Of a stretch of DNA of 64,000 nt, positions 43,793 through 52,161 are shown piece after piece (the first letter of the stretch is position 1; each line of letters starts with the position of its first letter). A program made the position numbers and the translations under genes. The notes under the pieces are model-generated. The model was not told the DNA's origin and did not search any database. It saw nothing but the letters and a program-made list of their open reading frames with translations. Source of the DNA: Alteromonas hispanica (GTDB taxonomy: Bacteria; Pseudomonadota; Gammaproteobacteria; Enterobacterales; Alteromonadaceae). The stretch covers positions 310,001 to 374,000 of the forward strand of contig NZ_JAAAWP010000002.1 of the NCBI RefSeq assembly GCF_010500915.1, read 5' to 3'.

Positions 43793-43807
43793 CATAGGTC
43801 AGGCATT
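43775..43807 (-). terminator. Hairpin at the gshA stop, terminator in the minus direction
   Basis: AATGCCTGAC / GTCAGGCATT, a perfect 10-bp stem with loop ATAG, preceded by nine A on the plus strand. It is therefore followed by a T run only when read leftwards. On the plus strand it would be a stable hairpin without a U tail. Confidence 0.5.
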
Positions 43808-43859
43808 AAAAGGTTCCAGGGAAACACACATTTTACTAGAACATTAATTAAGACACGCT

Positions 43860-44498
43860 ATGAACCAAAAGTTCAAAAAATGGGTTGTTTTTTTATCAAC
43901 TCTCATCGTTCTTTTTCCACTATTGATCGCGGGGTGTGCCACAACGCCTCCGAAAAATAGCAGTAACTTGTGTGAAATCTTCTTCGAGAAAGAGGACTGG
44001 TATGATGCTGCTGCCGATGCGAGAGATAAATGGGGAGTTCCTATTCACGTGCCCATGGCCATGATGTATCAAGAAAGCTCATTTAGACATGATGCATTGC
44101 CGCCAAGAGACTATGTGTTTTTTGGTTTAGTGCCATGGGGAAGAGTGAGCAGTGCGTATGGGTACTCACAAGCAAAAACCCCTACCTGGCAAGATTACAT
44201 CAGAGAAACAGACAACGGCGGTGCCGACAGAGACGACTTTGAGGACGCTATCGACTTTATGGGCTGGTTTATTTATAAATCACAAAAAGTAAATGGCGTA
44301 TCAAAATGGGACGCATACGCCCAATATCTGAATTATCACGAAGGGTGGGGAGGATATAAACGCCGCAGCTATGACAGAAAACCCTGGCTTAAAAAAGTTG
44401 CGTCAAAAGTTAAAGCTCGCTCATTACGTTACGCGACCCAACTAAAAACCTGCGAAGAAGAGCTTCAAAAAGGTTGGTTGATGAAGTTATTCAGTTAA
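43860..44498 (+). CDS. Lipoprotein with transglycosylase SLT-like domain
   Basis: A 212-residue lipoprotein (lipobox LLIAGC, Cys about 26). The mature part has a lysozyme-like fold with the catalytic-Glu segment VPMAMMYQESSFRHDA (Glu about 73), ..AYGYSQAKTPTWQDYIRET.. and ..YAQYLNYHEGWGGY... These are hallmarks of the SLT/transglycosylase-like lipoproteins that cleave or bind peptidoglycan glycan strands. It is flanked by two strong hairpins and is probably monocistronic. Confidence 0.8.
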   Translation: MNQKFKKWVVFLSTLIVLFPLLIAGCATTPPKNSSNLCEIFFEKEDWYDAAADARDKWGVPIHVPMAMMYQESSFRHDALPPRDYVFFGLVPWGRVSSAYGYSQAKTPTWQDYIRETDNGGADRDDFEDAIDFMGWFIYKSQKVNGVSKWDAYAQYLNYHEGWGGYKRRSYDRKPWLKKVASKVKARSLRYATQLKTCEEELQKGWLMKLFS

Positions 44499-44500
44499 GC

Positions 44501-44534
44501 AAAAAAACGAGGGATAGACGAGTGTCTATCCCTC
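44501..44534 (-). terminator. Hairpin after the SLT lipoprotein gene, terminator in the minus direction
   Basis: GAGGGATAGAC / GTCTATCCCTC, a perfect 11-bp stem with loop GAGT, preceded by seven A on the plus strand. The U tail is present only for leftward transcripts, for example read-through from smrB. Confidence 0.55.
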
Positions 44535-44590
44535 AGCGACGCCAAGCCAAGACCGTTTTTTACCCAACGTCGAACAGGCATATATAATCT

Positions 44591-44615
44591 ATTGCAAATG
44601 ATAATGATTTGCAAT
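44591..44615. promoter_or_regulatory. Fur box-like palindrome
   Basis: ATTGCAAAT-GATAATG-ATTTGCAAT is a perfect 9-bp inverted repeat. Its 19-base core matches the GATAATGATAATCATTATC consensus at 14 positions. Confidence 0.6.
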
Positions 44616-44663
44616 ACCGATTGTTGAAATAATTTCTAATCTCCCCTCCGCGTGTTGGTATTT

Positions 44664-44677
44664 TTGATATAGATCAA
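44664..44677 (+). promoter_or_regulatory. FNR box 1
   Basis: TTGATATAGATCAA is a perfect match to the FNR/Anr consensus TTGAT-N4-ATCAA, 121 bases upstream of the small ORF ATG. Confidence 0.75.
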
Positions 44678-44713
44678 ACCAACCCTGTGAAGTACGCCTG
44701 CGAAATATGGCCT

Positions 44714-44727
44714 TTGATCTAGATCAT
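44714..44727 (+). promoter_or_regulatory. FNR box 2
   Basis: TTGATCTAGATCAT matches the FNR consensus at nine of ten positions, 50 bases downstream of box 1 (about five helical turns) and 71 bases before the small ORF. Confidence 0.65.
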
Positions 44728-44797
44728 AACGACGAGGGCCGCACTCCCATACACTTTATCCATAGCAGATTTATTCACCACTTTGGAGAGAACAATT

Positions 44798-44920
44798 ATG
44801 TTGTGGACAATGATTAAAGATCCGGTAGTTTGGGGCTCACTTTTAGGCATAGGTATTATTGTAGCCATGATGGTGTATTACACCTATTTGTTCATGCACA
44901 ACAGTGCGGCGGGCAAGTAA
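44798..44920 (+). CDS. 40-residue membrane protein, DUF3149-like
   Basis: ATG 44798 has a GGAGAG ribosome binding site seven bases upstream. The product is a short N-terminus (MLWTMIKDPVVWGSLLG), one TM helix (about 14-32, IGIIVAMMVYYTYLF) and a small C-terminus. It resembles the DUF3149 family of tiny membrane proteins; this is a moderate-confidence resemblance by eye. Regulation is the striking part: a Fur-like box and two FNR-like boxes precede it, so expression likely responds to oxygen and perhaps iron. Small FNR-controlled single-TM proteins are often subunits or stabilisers of respiratory oxidases, which is one hypothesis. No other gene is downstream on this strand. Confidence 0.65.
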   Translation: MLWTMIKDPVVWGSLLGIGIIVAMMVYYTYLFMHNSAAGK

Positions 44921-45039
44921 GCGCGAAAAGCACCTCTTGCAGATGCGTTAGATGCATCAGCAGCGCTATGCAGGGCTAATTAAGACATCAAGCCGCAGGA
45001 ATAGTATTGATATATCAGCATTGGCGTTGAAAAGCGTAA

Positions 45040-45639
45040 TTACTGTTTGTCACTTATTGAAGGCACTTCGAGTAACACTAAAAGCGCGGCTTTGCCACCG
45101 TATTCCAGCGGTGCTTGATGAAACGCTTTAACGTGGGGGTGTTGGACCAAGTAGTGGGGAAGCGCGGCTTTCAGCACGCCTTGACCAAACCCATGCATAA
45201 TGCAGGCGCAATCGATGAGATCTTTTCTCGCAGCATAAATAAGAGCGCCAATTTCTTCCTTCGCCATCTCACGGGTTAGGCCATGAAGGTCAAGGTGAAT
45301 CTCGGGTGAAAAGTCTCCCCGTCTTAATTGCTTTAAAACGTGCGTGGGAACATCGTTGCGACAATAACGCATCGGGCCTTCTTGAGGCAGACTCGCTTGA
45401 TACATATCTGAGAAATTAAACGACGCGGCAAGCTGTTTGCTGTGCTTGATATTTTTAATCGACGACTGCTGTTTCTTTTTAAACAGCTCTACTTGCCTGT
45501 CAGGCTCTACTTTGTCTTGTGACAAAGGCTTAACGCCCTGCATAGCATCAGCAAAGGAAAAAGTTTCCTCGTCTTCGGCAGGTTTGTTTACATTTTGCTG
45601 CTTTTTGAATGCCTTTAATTCTTTTTTAAATACTCTCAT
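45040..45639 (-). CDS. smrB: Smr-domain endonuclease SmrB
   Basis: A 199-residue protein with a C-terminal Smr domain: [23 protein letters not shown] (about 112-134, fragment HLDLHGLT is the signature) and [19 protein letters not shown] (HGxGxG). SmrB cleaves mRNA at collided ribosomes and rescues them. The N-terminal KKELKAFKK and ..[11 protein letters not shown].. segments match SmrB. The frame is open to 45699, but ATG 45639 fits the family start; earlier Met residues give an atypical N-terminus. It is divergent from prmB, the conserved smrB-prmB layout in enterics and relatives. Confidence 0.88.
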   Translation of the reverse strand: MRVFKKELKAFKKQQNVNKPAEDEETFSFADAMQGVKPLSQDKVEPDRQVELFKKKQQSSIKNIKHSKQLAASFNFSDMYQASLPQEGPMRYCRNDVPTHVLKQLRRGDFSPEIHLDLHGLTREMAKEEIGALIYAARKDLIDCACIMHGFGQGVLKAALPHYLVQHPHVKAFHQAPLEYGGKAALLVLLEVPSISDKQ

Positions 45640-45749
45640 CTCGAATCTTACCCGCATTACAGGGCTTCTGCGCACGCAGTTAATTATGTGAATTAGCATT
45701 AAGTTTGGGTATGATACCAGCTTTCAAAATATTGATGTACCCAAACGCT

Positions 45750-46685
45750 ATGACCGATAAGTTTTACCTAGAAGAAGCCATTGACGATCTGCACACTTTG
45801 CTAGATATGACTCGATGGGCGACAAGCCGTTTTAATGACGCTGAGCTCTATTTCGGTCACGGTACTGATAATGCGTGGGATGAGGCCGTAAGCCTTGTTC
45901 TTCAGGCTCTGCACCTTCCGCATCCCATTTTAGCTTCTGTGGGCGAAAGTATATTGTCCTCTCGTTTAACTAAAAGCGAGCGCGAGAAAATAGCTGAGTT
46001 GGTACTGAAGCGTGTTCAAACACGTATGCCTTTGCCCTACATTACCAACGAAGCATGGTTTTGCGGTATGCCTTTTTACGTTGATGAGCGCGTATTAATT
46101 CCTCGTTCTCCTTTTGCTGAGCTTATTCAAAACCAGTTTTCTCCTTTTGTGGAAAACGAGCCAGCGTCTATTCTTGATATGTGTACTGGCGGAGCTTGTA
46201 TCGCTATTGCTTTGGCACACGCTTATCCTGAAGCACAGGTAGATGCAGTCGATATTAGTACTGATGCATTAGAAGTCGCCGACATCAATATACAAGAACA
46301 TGGCTTAAGTCACCGTGTTTATCCTATTCAGTCAGATCTATTCACAAACCTTGAAGGGCAAAAGTACGACCTCATCATTTCAAATCCGCCCTATGTGGAT
46401 GCACAGGATATGGCTGACTTACCAGATGAGTATCATCACGAACCTGAATTGGCACTGGCTGCTGGCGAAGATGGACTCGATTTAGTCGATACAATGCTGC
46501 GCCAAGCAACGAGCTATCTTAACGATGGCGGCTGGCTGTTCATCGAGGTGGGTAATAGCGAAGTGCATATGAACAACAGGTTTCCTGGTTTAGAAGTCAT
46601 TTGGATTGAGTTTGAAAATGGCGGGCAAGGTATTTTTGCCGTGAATAAAGACACGCTGGTTCAATATTTTAGTAGTAAGGATTAA
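45750..46685 (+). CDS. prmB: 50S ribosomal protein L3 glutamine methyltransferase
   Basis: Methylates Gln150 of ribosomal protein L3 with S-adenosylmethionine. ATG 45750 gives 311 residues (E. coli 310); the frame extends to 45705 without support. Motifs: N-terminal ..LYFGHGTDNAWDEAVSL.., SAM loop ILDMCTGGACIAIALA (DMCTGGACIA) and catalytic SNPPYVDA. aroC begins ten bases after the stop, and prmB-aroC is a conserved pair. Confidence 0.94.
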   Translation: MTDKFYLEEAIDDLHTLLDMTRWATSRFNDAELYFGHGTDNAWDEAVSLVLQALHLPHPILASVGESILSSRLTKSEREKIAELVLKRVQTRMPLPYITNEAWFCGMPFYVDERVLIPRSPFAELIQNQFSPFVENEPASILDMCTGGACIAIALAHAYPEAQVDAVDISTDALEVADINIQEHGLSHRVYPIQSDLFTNLEGQKYDLIISNPPYVDAQDMADLPDEYHHEPELALAAGEDGLDLVDTMLRQATSYLNDGGWLFIEVGNSEVHMNNRFPGLEVIWIEFENGGQGIFAVNKDTLVQYFSSKD

Positions 46686-46694
46686 TAGTTAATT

Positions 46695-47792
46695 ATGTCA
46701 GGTAATAGCTTCGGAAAACTTTTCACGGTAACCACTTTTGGAGAAAGCCACGGTATTGCTATTGGTGGTGTGGTTGACGGTTGCCCTCCAGGACTGGAAA
46801 TTACTGAAGAAGATTTGCAAATAGATTTAGACAGAAGAAAGCCGGGAACCTCTCGCTACACCACAGCACGCAGAGAAGATGACGAGGTACAAATTCTTTC
46901 TGGTGTGTTTGAAGGTAAGACAACAGGTACCAGCATAGGTCTGTTGATTAAAAATAAAGATCAACGCAGCCAAGACTACGGTAATATTGCCGATCGCTTT
47001 CGTCCCGGTCATGCCGACTATACCTACGATCAAAAGTACGGCAGTCGTGATTATCGCGGTGGTGGTCGCTCTTCTGCCCGCGAGACAGCAATACGCGTAG
47101 CGGCGGGGGGGATTGCCAAAAAGTACCTTAAAGAGGTGCATGGAATAGAAGTACTGGGTTATTTATCTCAGCTAGGCCCTATTGCGGTTGAAAATGTCGA
47201 CCACGCCATTACCAATACCAATCCGTTTTTCTGCCCAGACGCGAGTAAGTTAGACGCTCTTGATGAATATATGCGCGACTTAAAAAAGTCTGGCGACAGC
47301 ATAGGTGCAAAGGTATCTGTTGTTGCTAAAAATGTACCTGTTGGGCTTGGTGAGCCTGTTTTCGACAGGTTAGATGCGGAAATTGCCCATGCCATGATGG
47401 GAATTAATGCAGTAAAAGGCGTGGAGATTGGCGATGGGTTTGAAGTCGTTAATCAAAAAGGCAGTGAACATCGTGATACGTTAACGCCTGAAGGGTTTGC
47501 CTCTAATCACGCGGGTGGCGTACTTGGGGGTATTTCCACTGGTCAAGACGTTGAAGTTCACATGGCGTTAAAACCAACATCCAGTATATCTGTGCCGGGT
47601 ACAACGATTAACAAGCAAAACGAAGAAATTGATATTGTGACTAAAGGTCGACACGACCCCTGCGTGGGAATTCGTGCAGTACCTATTGCTGAGGCAATGA
47701 TGGCACTTGTTTTAATGGACCACCTACTGCGTCATAGAGCTCAGAACATGGGCGTGGTATCAACTACTGCTCCCATTGCAGGCTCGCGATAA
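46695..47792 (+). CDS. aroC: Chorismate synthase
   Basis: Converts EPSP to chorismate, the last step of the shikimate pathway, using reduced FMN. 365 residues with the three family signatures: [18 protein letters not shown] (near 13-30), the [16 protein letters not shown] segment (about 123-138), and [17 protein letters not shown] near the end, containing the His/Arg active-site residues. It is co-transcribed with prmB and ended by a strong terminator. Confidence 0.97.
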   Translation: MSGNSFGKLFTVTTFGESHGIAIGGVVDGCPPGLEITEEDLQIDLDRRKPGTSRYTTARREDDEVQILSGVFEGKTTGTSIGLLIKNKDQRSQDYGNIADRFRPGHADYTYDQKYGSRDYRGGGRSSARETAIRVAAGGIAKKYLKEVHGIEVLGYLSQLGPIAVENVDHAITNTNPFFCPDASKLDALDEYMRDLKKSGDSIGAKVSVVAKNVPVGLGEPVFDRLDAEIAHAMMGINAVKGVEIGDGFEVVNQKGSEHRDTLTPEGFASNHAGGVLGGISTGQDVEVHMALKPTSSISVPGTTINKQNEEIDIVTKGRHDPCVGIRAVPIAEAMMALVLMDHLLRHRAQNMGVVSTTAPIAGSR

Positions 47793-47816
47793 GCGACTCA
47801 GTTTCTCGTTATAATT

Positions 47817-47850
47817 AGCGCCACTAACAATATGTTAGTGGCGCTGTTTT
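47817..47850 (+). terminator. Terminator after aroC
   Basis: AGCGCCACTAACA / TGTTAGTGGCGCT, a perfect 13-bp stem with a three-base loop followed by GTTTT, 25 bases after the aroC stop. Confidence 0.85.
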
Positions 47851-48031
47851 ATGTACACACTTTGACTCGTTCTTTTTACTCAAGCTCTTTACGCGCTTAC
47901 GCAATTTCATTGAGGAAAATGTCTGTTGAAAGCGATTTATTTCACAGAAAGTGATATTCAAAGCGCTTTTACTAAAGAGTTTTTATCTAAAGAGTTACTA
48001 CACAAAGAGCAATAGCTCATGGAGACGTTCG

Positions 48032-49240
48032 TTGACACTTAGCCCTCAATCTTCTGGCACTAGCAAAAAGTCGCTCATTATTCTTGCCCTTACTTACTGG
48101 CTTTATTTTGGTCAACTTGGCGTTCTTGTCCCTTATCTGGGGATTTTCTTAGACGGAAGAGGCTTTTCATCGCAAGATATCGGAGAGCTATTTGCGGTGA
48201 TTACGCTTGCTCGCATTCTAGGTCCAGGGCTTTGGGCTGGTGTTGCCGATAAAACAGGAAATGCGATTGGTGTAATGAGACTTGGGTGCTTTTTGACTGT
48301 GCTTACGTTTAGTTCGGTATTTTACTTTTCCAGTTTCTGGGGGCTTACTTTAGCGTTCGGCCTAATGATGATGTTTTGGACCGCGGTGTTACCCCAGCTG
48401 GAGGTGATCACCATGAACGCGGTGTCTACAAGTTCCACAACTTACGGACAGATAAGGTTATGGGGCAGTGTCGGTTTTATTTGTTTAACTGTTAGTGCTG
48501 GTAAGGCGCTAGATATTTTCTCAACTGAAACGCCAGTTTATGTCAGTGTTGCCGTGCTGTCTCTGCTATTTATCAGCACCTTGTTCATCACTGTACCTTC
48601 TAAAAAAGCTAAAACAGAGAGTTCAACAGGCAGTATATGGACCTTCGTAAAACAAAAGCCGTTTGCTGTTTTTATCTTTGCATCAGCCTGCCTCCAAATT
48701 AGCTTTGGCGCGTTTTATGGCTTTTTTGCACTGTATATGCGAGACCTTGGATACTCGGGTCAACAAACTGGGGTATTCATTGCGCTTGGCGTATTGGCCG
48801 AGGTGGGCATTTTTCTTGTTGCACGACACCTCATCAGTCGTTTTGGCGTGTGGAATTTATTATTTGCCAGTATCGTGCTGACTGCACTTCGCTGGTACTT
48901 GCTAGCAGACTTTGCTGAATTCATATCCGTTATTGTAATAAGCCAAATTATTCACGCTTTAAGTTTTGGTTTAACTCATGCGGTGTCGGTACACTTTATT
49001 CATCAATATTTACCTGCCGCGTTTCATAGCCGCGGGCAAGCTGTGTATATCAGTATTGCGTTTGGCTTAGGCGGCGCTTCGGGTAATTATCTCGCGGGAC
49101 AGCAGTGGTCTCAGGGGGCCAATGCATATGAAGCTTTTATAACTGCAGCTGTATTTGCTGGTGTAGGTGCACTATCACTGTTTTTGTGCTCAAAAAAGGT
49201 AATGGATGGCGAGGCTTCCAGAACCCCGCAGTCAAACTAA
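48032..49240 (+). CDS. MFS transporter of the HcaT/LacY-like (MFS_1_like) family
   Basis: A twelve-TM permease of about 402 residues. N-terminal LALTYWLYFGQLGVLVPYLGIFLDGRGFSSQDIGELFA (fragments FGQLGVLVPYLGIFL and GRGFSSQDIGEL) is characteristic of the HcaT/NupG-type branch; GVADKTGN is a variant motif A, and the C-half begins near LQISFGAFYGFFALYM. The open frame runs from 47951 with a Lys/Ser-rich untypical N-terminus. TTG 48032 has GGAGA six bases upstream and starts just before TM1. The substrate is unknown. Confidence 0.8.
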   Translation: MTLSPQSSGTSKKSLIILALTYWLYFGQLGVLVPYLGIFLDGRGFSSQDIGELFAVITLARILGPGLWAGVADKTGNAIGVMRLGCFLTVLTFSSVFYFSSFWGLTLAFGLMMMFWTAVLPQLEVITMNAVSTSSTTYGQIRLWGSVGFICLTVSAGKALDIFSTETPVYVSVAVLSLLFISTLFITVPSKKAKTESSTGSIWTFVKQKPFAVFIFASACLQISFGAFYGFFALYMRDLGYSGQQTGVFIALGVLAEVGIFLVARHLISRFGVWNLLFASIVLTALRWYLLADFAEFISVIVISQIIHALSFGLTHAVSVHFIHQYLPAAFHSRGQAVYISIAFGLGGASGNYLAGQQWSQGANAYEAFITAAVFAGVGALSLFLCSKKVMDGEASRTPQSN

Positions 49241-49281
49241 GGCTGCGCGGCCAAACTAAGGCAGCGCGGCCAAACTAGGGC
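49233..49281. repeat. 19-bp tandem repeat at the convergent MFS/spoVR junction
   Basis: CAAACTAAGGCTGCGCGGC (49233-49251), CAAACTAAGGCAGCGCGGC (49252-49270) and a partial CAAACTAGGGC (49271-49281). The first unit contains the MFS stop codon and the last the spoVR stop. Confidence 0.9.
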
Positions 49282-50795
49282 GATTCTGGGTGGGGACATT
49301 GCGCTATAACTTCGGTTTTACCATCTGGATGCTCTTGCTCTAAACGGACGTCGAATTTCCACAAACGATGCAAATGTCTCATGACTTCCTGTCTTGAGTT
49401 GGCAAGTGGAATATCATTTTGAGGGATGTATCTCAGCGTCAGCGACCTATCGCCGCATATATCAACGTTGTAGACCTGAATATTAGGCTCTAGATTACTT
49501 AAATTATACTGAGCTGATAGGGCTTCTTTTATGGTGTGATAGCCCTTTTCGTCATGAATTGCGCTTACACTAATAAACGATTTTGACGTGTCATCCTCTA
49601 ACGCAAATAATTTAAAGTCTCTGATTATTTTGGGTGACAAAAACTGACTGATAAAGCTTTCGTCCTTAAAATTTTGCATAGCAAAATGCACAGTCTCTAA
49701 CCAATCTTTCCCCGCAATACTGGGAAGGTAATAATAGTCCTCTTCAGTGGGCGACTGACAAACACGCTTTATATCCATAAACATAGAAAAGCCGAGCGCG
49801 TAAGGGTTTATACCGGAATAGTAGGGGCTATTATATTCAGGCTGCATAACCACACTAGAATGGCTATGTAAAAACTCCATCATAAACCTGTCGCTCACTA
49901 GTTTTTCGTCATACATTTGATTGAGTATGTGATAGTGCCAAAAACACGCCCATCCCTCGTTCATAACTTGAGTTTGTTTTTGGGGATAAAAATACTGTGA
50001 CACTTTACGCACTATCCTCACAATTTCTCGCTGCCACGGCTCAAGTAAAGGGGCGTTTTTTTCAATAAAGTAGAGCAAGTTTTCCTGCGGTTCTTCGGGA
50101 AAACGGGCAGGTTGAGCCTGTTTTTTTTGAGCCCCCTCTGGCAGCGTTCTCCACAGTTCATTGACTTGAGACTGCAGATACGCTTCGCGTTCCTGTTGAC
50201 GAGTCTTTTCTTCTTGTAATGATATCTTCTGAGGCCGCTTATACCTGTCTACGCCAAAGTTCATTAGCGCGTGGCACGAGTCTAGAATATTCTCAACTTC
50301 GTTTATGCCGTATTTTTGCTCGCAGTTGGCAATGTAGTTTTTGGCGAAAACCAAATAATCGATAATAGAACTGGCATCTGTCCATGTTTTGAAAAGGTAA
50401 TTGCCTTTAGAAAAAGAATTATGGCCATAGCAAGCATGAGCCATAACCAACGCCTGCATAGTGACGGTATTTTCTTCCATCAAATAAGCAATACAGGGGC
50501 TAGAGTTTATGACTATTTCGTAGGCAAGCCCCATCTGACCACGTTTATATTGCTGCTCTGTTTGAATAAATTTTTTGCCAAACGACCAGTGGGTATAGTT
50601 CAGCGGCATGCCTATACTGGCATAAGCATCCATCATTTGTTCGGCGGTTATTACTTCAATTTGGTTGGGGTAGGTATCTAATTTAAAGCCTCTGGCGATC
50701 CTATCTATCTCCTGCTCATATTGTAGCAGTAGGTCAAAGTTCCAGTCTGGCCCGTCGTCGAGCTTATGAGGCGATGAAGCTGCCTGAATTGGCAT
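49275..50795 (-). CDS. SpoVR family protein (YcgB)
   Basis: About 506 residues of the SpoVR/YcgB family, which is associated with stationary phase, stress and sporulation-like responses. Conserved elements: PDWNFDLLLQYEQEIDRIA near the start, YPNQIEVITAEQMMDAYAS, ..YNSPYYSGINPYALGF.., and MNEGWACFWHYHI. The frame is open to 50876, but ATG 50795 has AAGGAG seven bases away and leaves a ten-base gap after yeaH. Third gene of the yeaG-yeaH-spoVR operon. The molecular function is not established. Confidence 0.92.
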   Translation of the reverse strand: MPIQAASSPHKLDDGPDWNFDLLLQYEQEIDRIARGFKLDTYPNQIEVITAEQMMDAYASIGMPLNYTHWSFGKKFIQTEQQYKRGQMGLAYEIVINSSPCIAYLMEENTVTMQALVMAHACYGHNSFSKGNYLFKTWTDASSIIDYLVFAKNYIANCEQKYGINEVENILDSCHALMNFGVDRYKRPQKISLQEEKTRQQEREAYLQSQVNELWRTLPEGAQKKQAQPARFPEEPQENLLYFIEKNAPLLEPWQREIVRIVRKVSQYFYPQKQTQVMNEGWACFWHYHILNQMYDEKLVSDRFMMEFLHSHSSVVMQPEYNSPYYSGINPYALGFSMFMDIKRVCQSPTEEDYYYLPSIAGKDWLETVHFAMQNFKDESFISQFLSPKIIRDFKLFALEDDTSKSFISVSAIHDEKGYHTIKEALSAQYNLSNLEPNIQVYNVDICGDRSLTLRYIPQNDIPLANSRQEVMRHLHRLWKFDVRLEQEHPDGKTEVIAQCPHPESP

Positions 50796-50805
50796 GATAG
50801 ACTCC

Positions 50806-52083
50806 TTAGCGTGCAGAGGCATCTGCGCGTTTAAATAATTCTCTAAACGCAGGATAAATATCTGCTTGAGACTCAATATGTTTGCAGATAAAGTTGCTGT
50901 GAGCAGTGCTCACCGCGTCAAATATTTTCCACAAGCTTTGATGAGGTCTTTGCGTTATTTCAATGTAAGTGTAATAACGACAGGCTGGCAGCAAGTGATT
51001 GGTGAGTAAGTCTCCGCATTTCGGCGAATCGTCCGCCCAGTTATCGCCATCTGAGGCTTGCGCCCCATAAATATTCCACGCACCGTCACTATATCGTTCG
51101 TTGATAATGTCTTTCATTAGTTTTAAAGCGCTAGAAACTATGGTTCCACCGGTTTCCTGAGAGTAAAAAAACTCGTTTTCGTCGACTTCTTTAGCCTGCG
51201 TGTGATGTCGAATATAGACCACTTCAACATTTTCGTAGGTACGACTGAGAAACAGGTACAACAAGATATAAAATCGCTTGGCGGTTTCTTTGGTTTCTTG
51301 ATCCATTGAACCTGATACATCCATAAGGCAGAACATCACTGCTTTACTGCTGGGGAGCGGGCGGGTATCGTAATTTTTAAAGCGTAAATCAAAGGTATCA
51401 ATAAAAGGAACTTTGGCTATTTTTGCTTTTAAAGCGGCAATATCTTTTTCAATTGCCAGAATATGTAAGGTGTTTTCGTGTTTGTCCTCACGTAGGCGTC
51501 TAAGCTCTTCCTCTAGCTCTCCCAGCTTTCGCTTATCAGCTGCTGTTAACGCTATTCGCCGAGCAACGGAACCTTTTAAAGAGCGAACAATATCTAAGTT
51601 GGTGGGCATGCCATCGGTTTGATAGCCAGCGCGGTAGGTTTCGTATTGAGTAACTTGAGCGAATTGATTTTTTTGAAGATTTGGCAATTCAAGATCTTCA
51701 AACAATATGTTTAAGTACTCGTCTTTTGAAATTGAAAATACAAATTCGTCTTGGCCTTCACCTTCATTACTGGCTTCGCCGGCTCCGCTTCCTTGACCCT
51801 CACCACCCAAAGGACGCTCAATTTTGTCGCCCGCAGTAAACTGATCGTTGCCAGGATGAACGATGTGTCGTTTGCCGCCTTTCCCCGTATGAAAAATAGG
51901 TTCAGAGATATCTCTTTTGGGAATGCTAATTTGTTCACCGGATTCAACATCGGTTACCGAGCGCTTGCCGACGGCGTCTGAAACCGCTCGCTTTATTTGC
52001 TGCTTATAGCGTTTTATAAAGCGCTGTCGATTTATAGTGCTTTTGCCTTTGCTGTTTAGCCTTCGGTCAATAAAATGTGCCAT
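50806..52083 (-). CDS. yeaH: YeaH/YhbH family protein (DUF444)
   Basis: A 425-residue DUF444 protein. It starts with [20 protein letters not shown] (E. coli YeaH begins the same way with FIDRRLN). A Gly/Glu-rich linker (..[19 protein letters not shown]..) follows, then a von Willebrand A-like domain with MIDAS motif DVSGSMDQ (near 246). GTG 52089 is an alternative start two codons earlier. It is encoded between the PrkA kinase YeaG and SpoVR, its usual partners in nutrient-limitation and stress survival. There is a 72-base gap after yeaG. Confidence 0.93.
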   Translation of the reverse strand: MAHFIDRRLNSKGKSTINRQRFIKRYKQQIKRAVSDAVGKRSVTDVESGEQISIPKRDISEPIFHTGKGGKRHIVHPGNDQFTAGDKIERPLGGEGQGSGAGEASNEGEGQDEFVFSISKDEYLNILFEDLELPNLQKNQFAQVTQYETYRAGYQTDGMPTNLDIVRSLKGSVARRIALTAADKRKLGELEEELRRLREDKHENTLHILAIEKDIAALKAKIAKVPFIDTFDLRFKNYDTRPLPSSKAVMFCLMDVSGSMDQETKETAKRFYILLYLFLSRTYENVEVVYIRHHTQAKEVDENEFFYSQETGGTIVSSALKLMKDIINERYSDGAWNIYGAQASDGDNWADDSPKCGDLLTNHLLPACRYYTYIEITQRPHQSLWKIFDAVSTAHSNFICKHIESQADIYPAFRELFKRADASAR

Positions 52084-52161
52084 AGACACCTACTTACATA
52101 ATGTGGCATGTGTGCAGGTTTCTCATACCACGGAGTTTAATCGCGCAAAAAGAGTGTGTCG

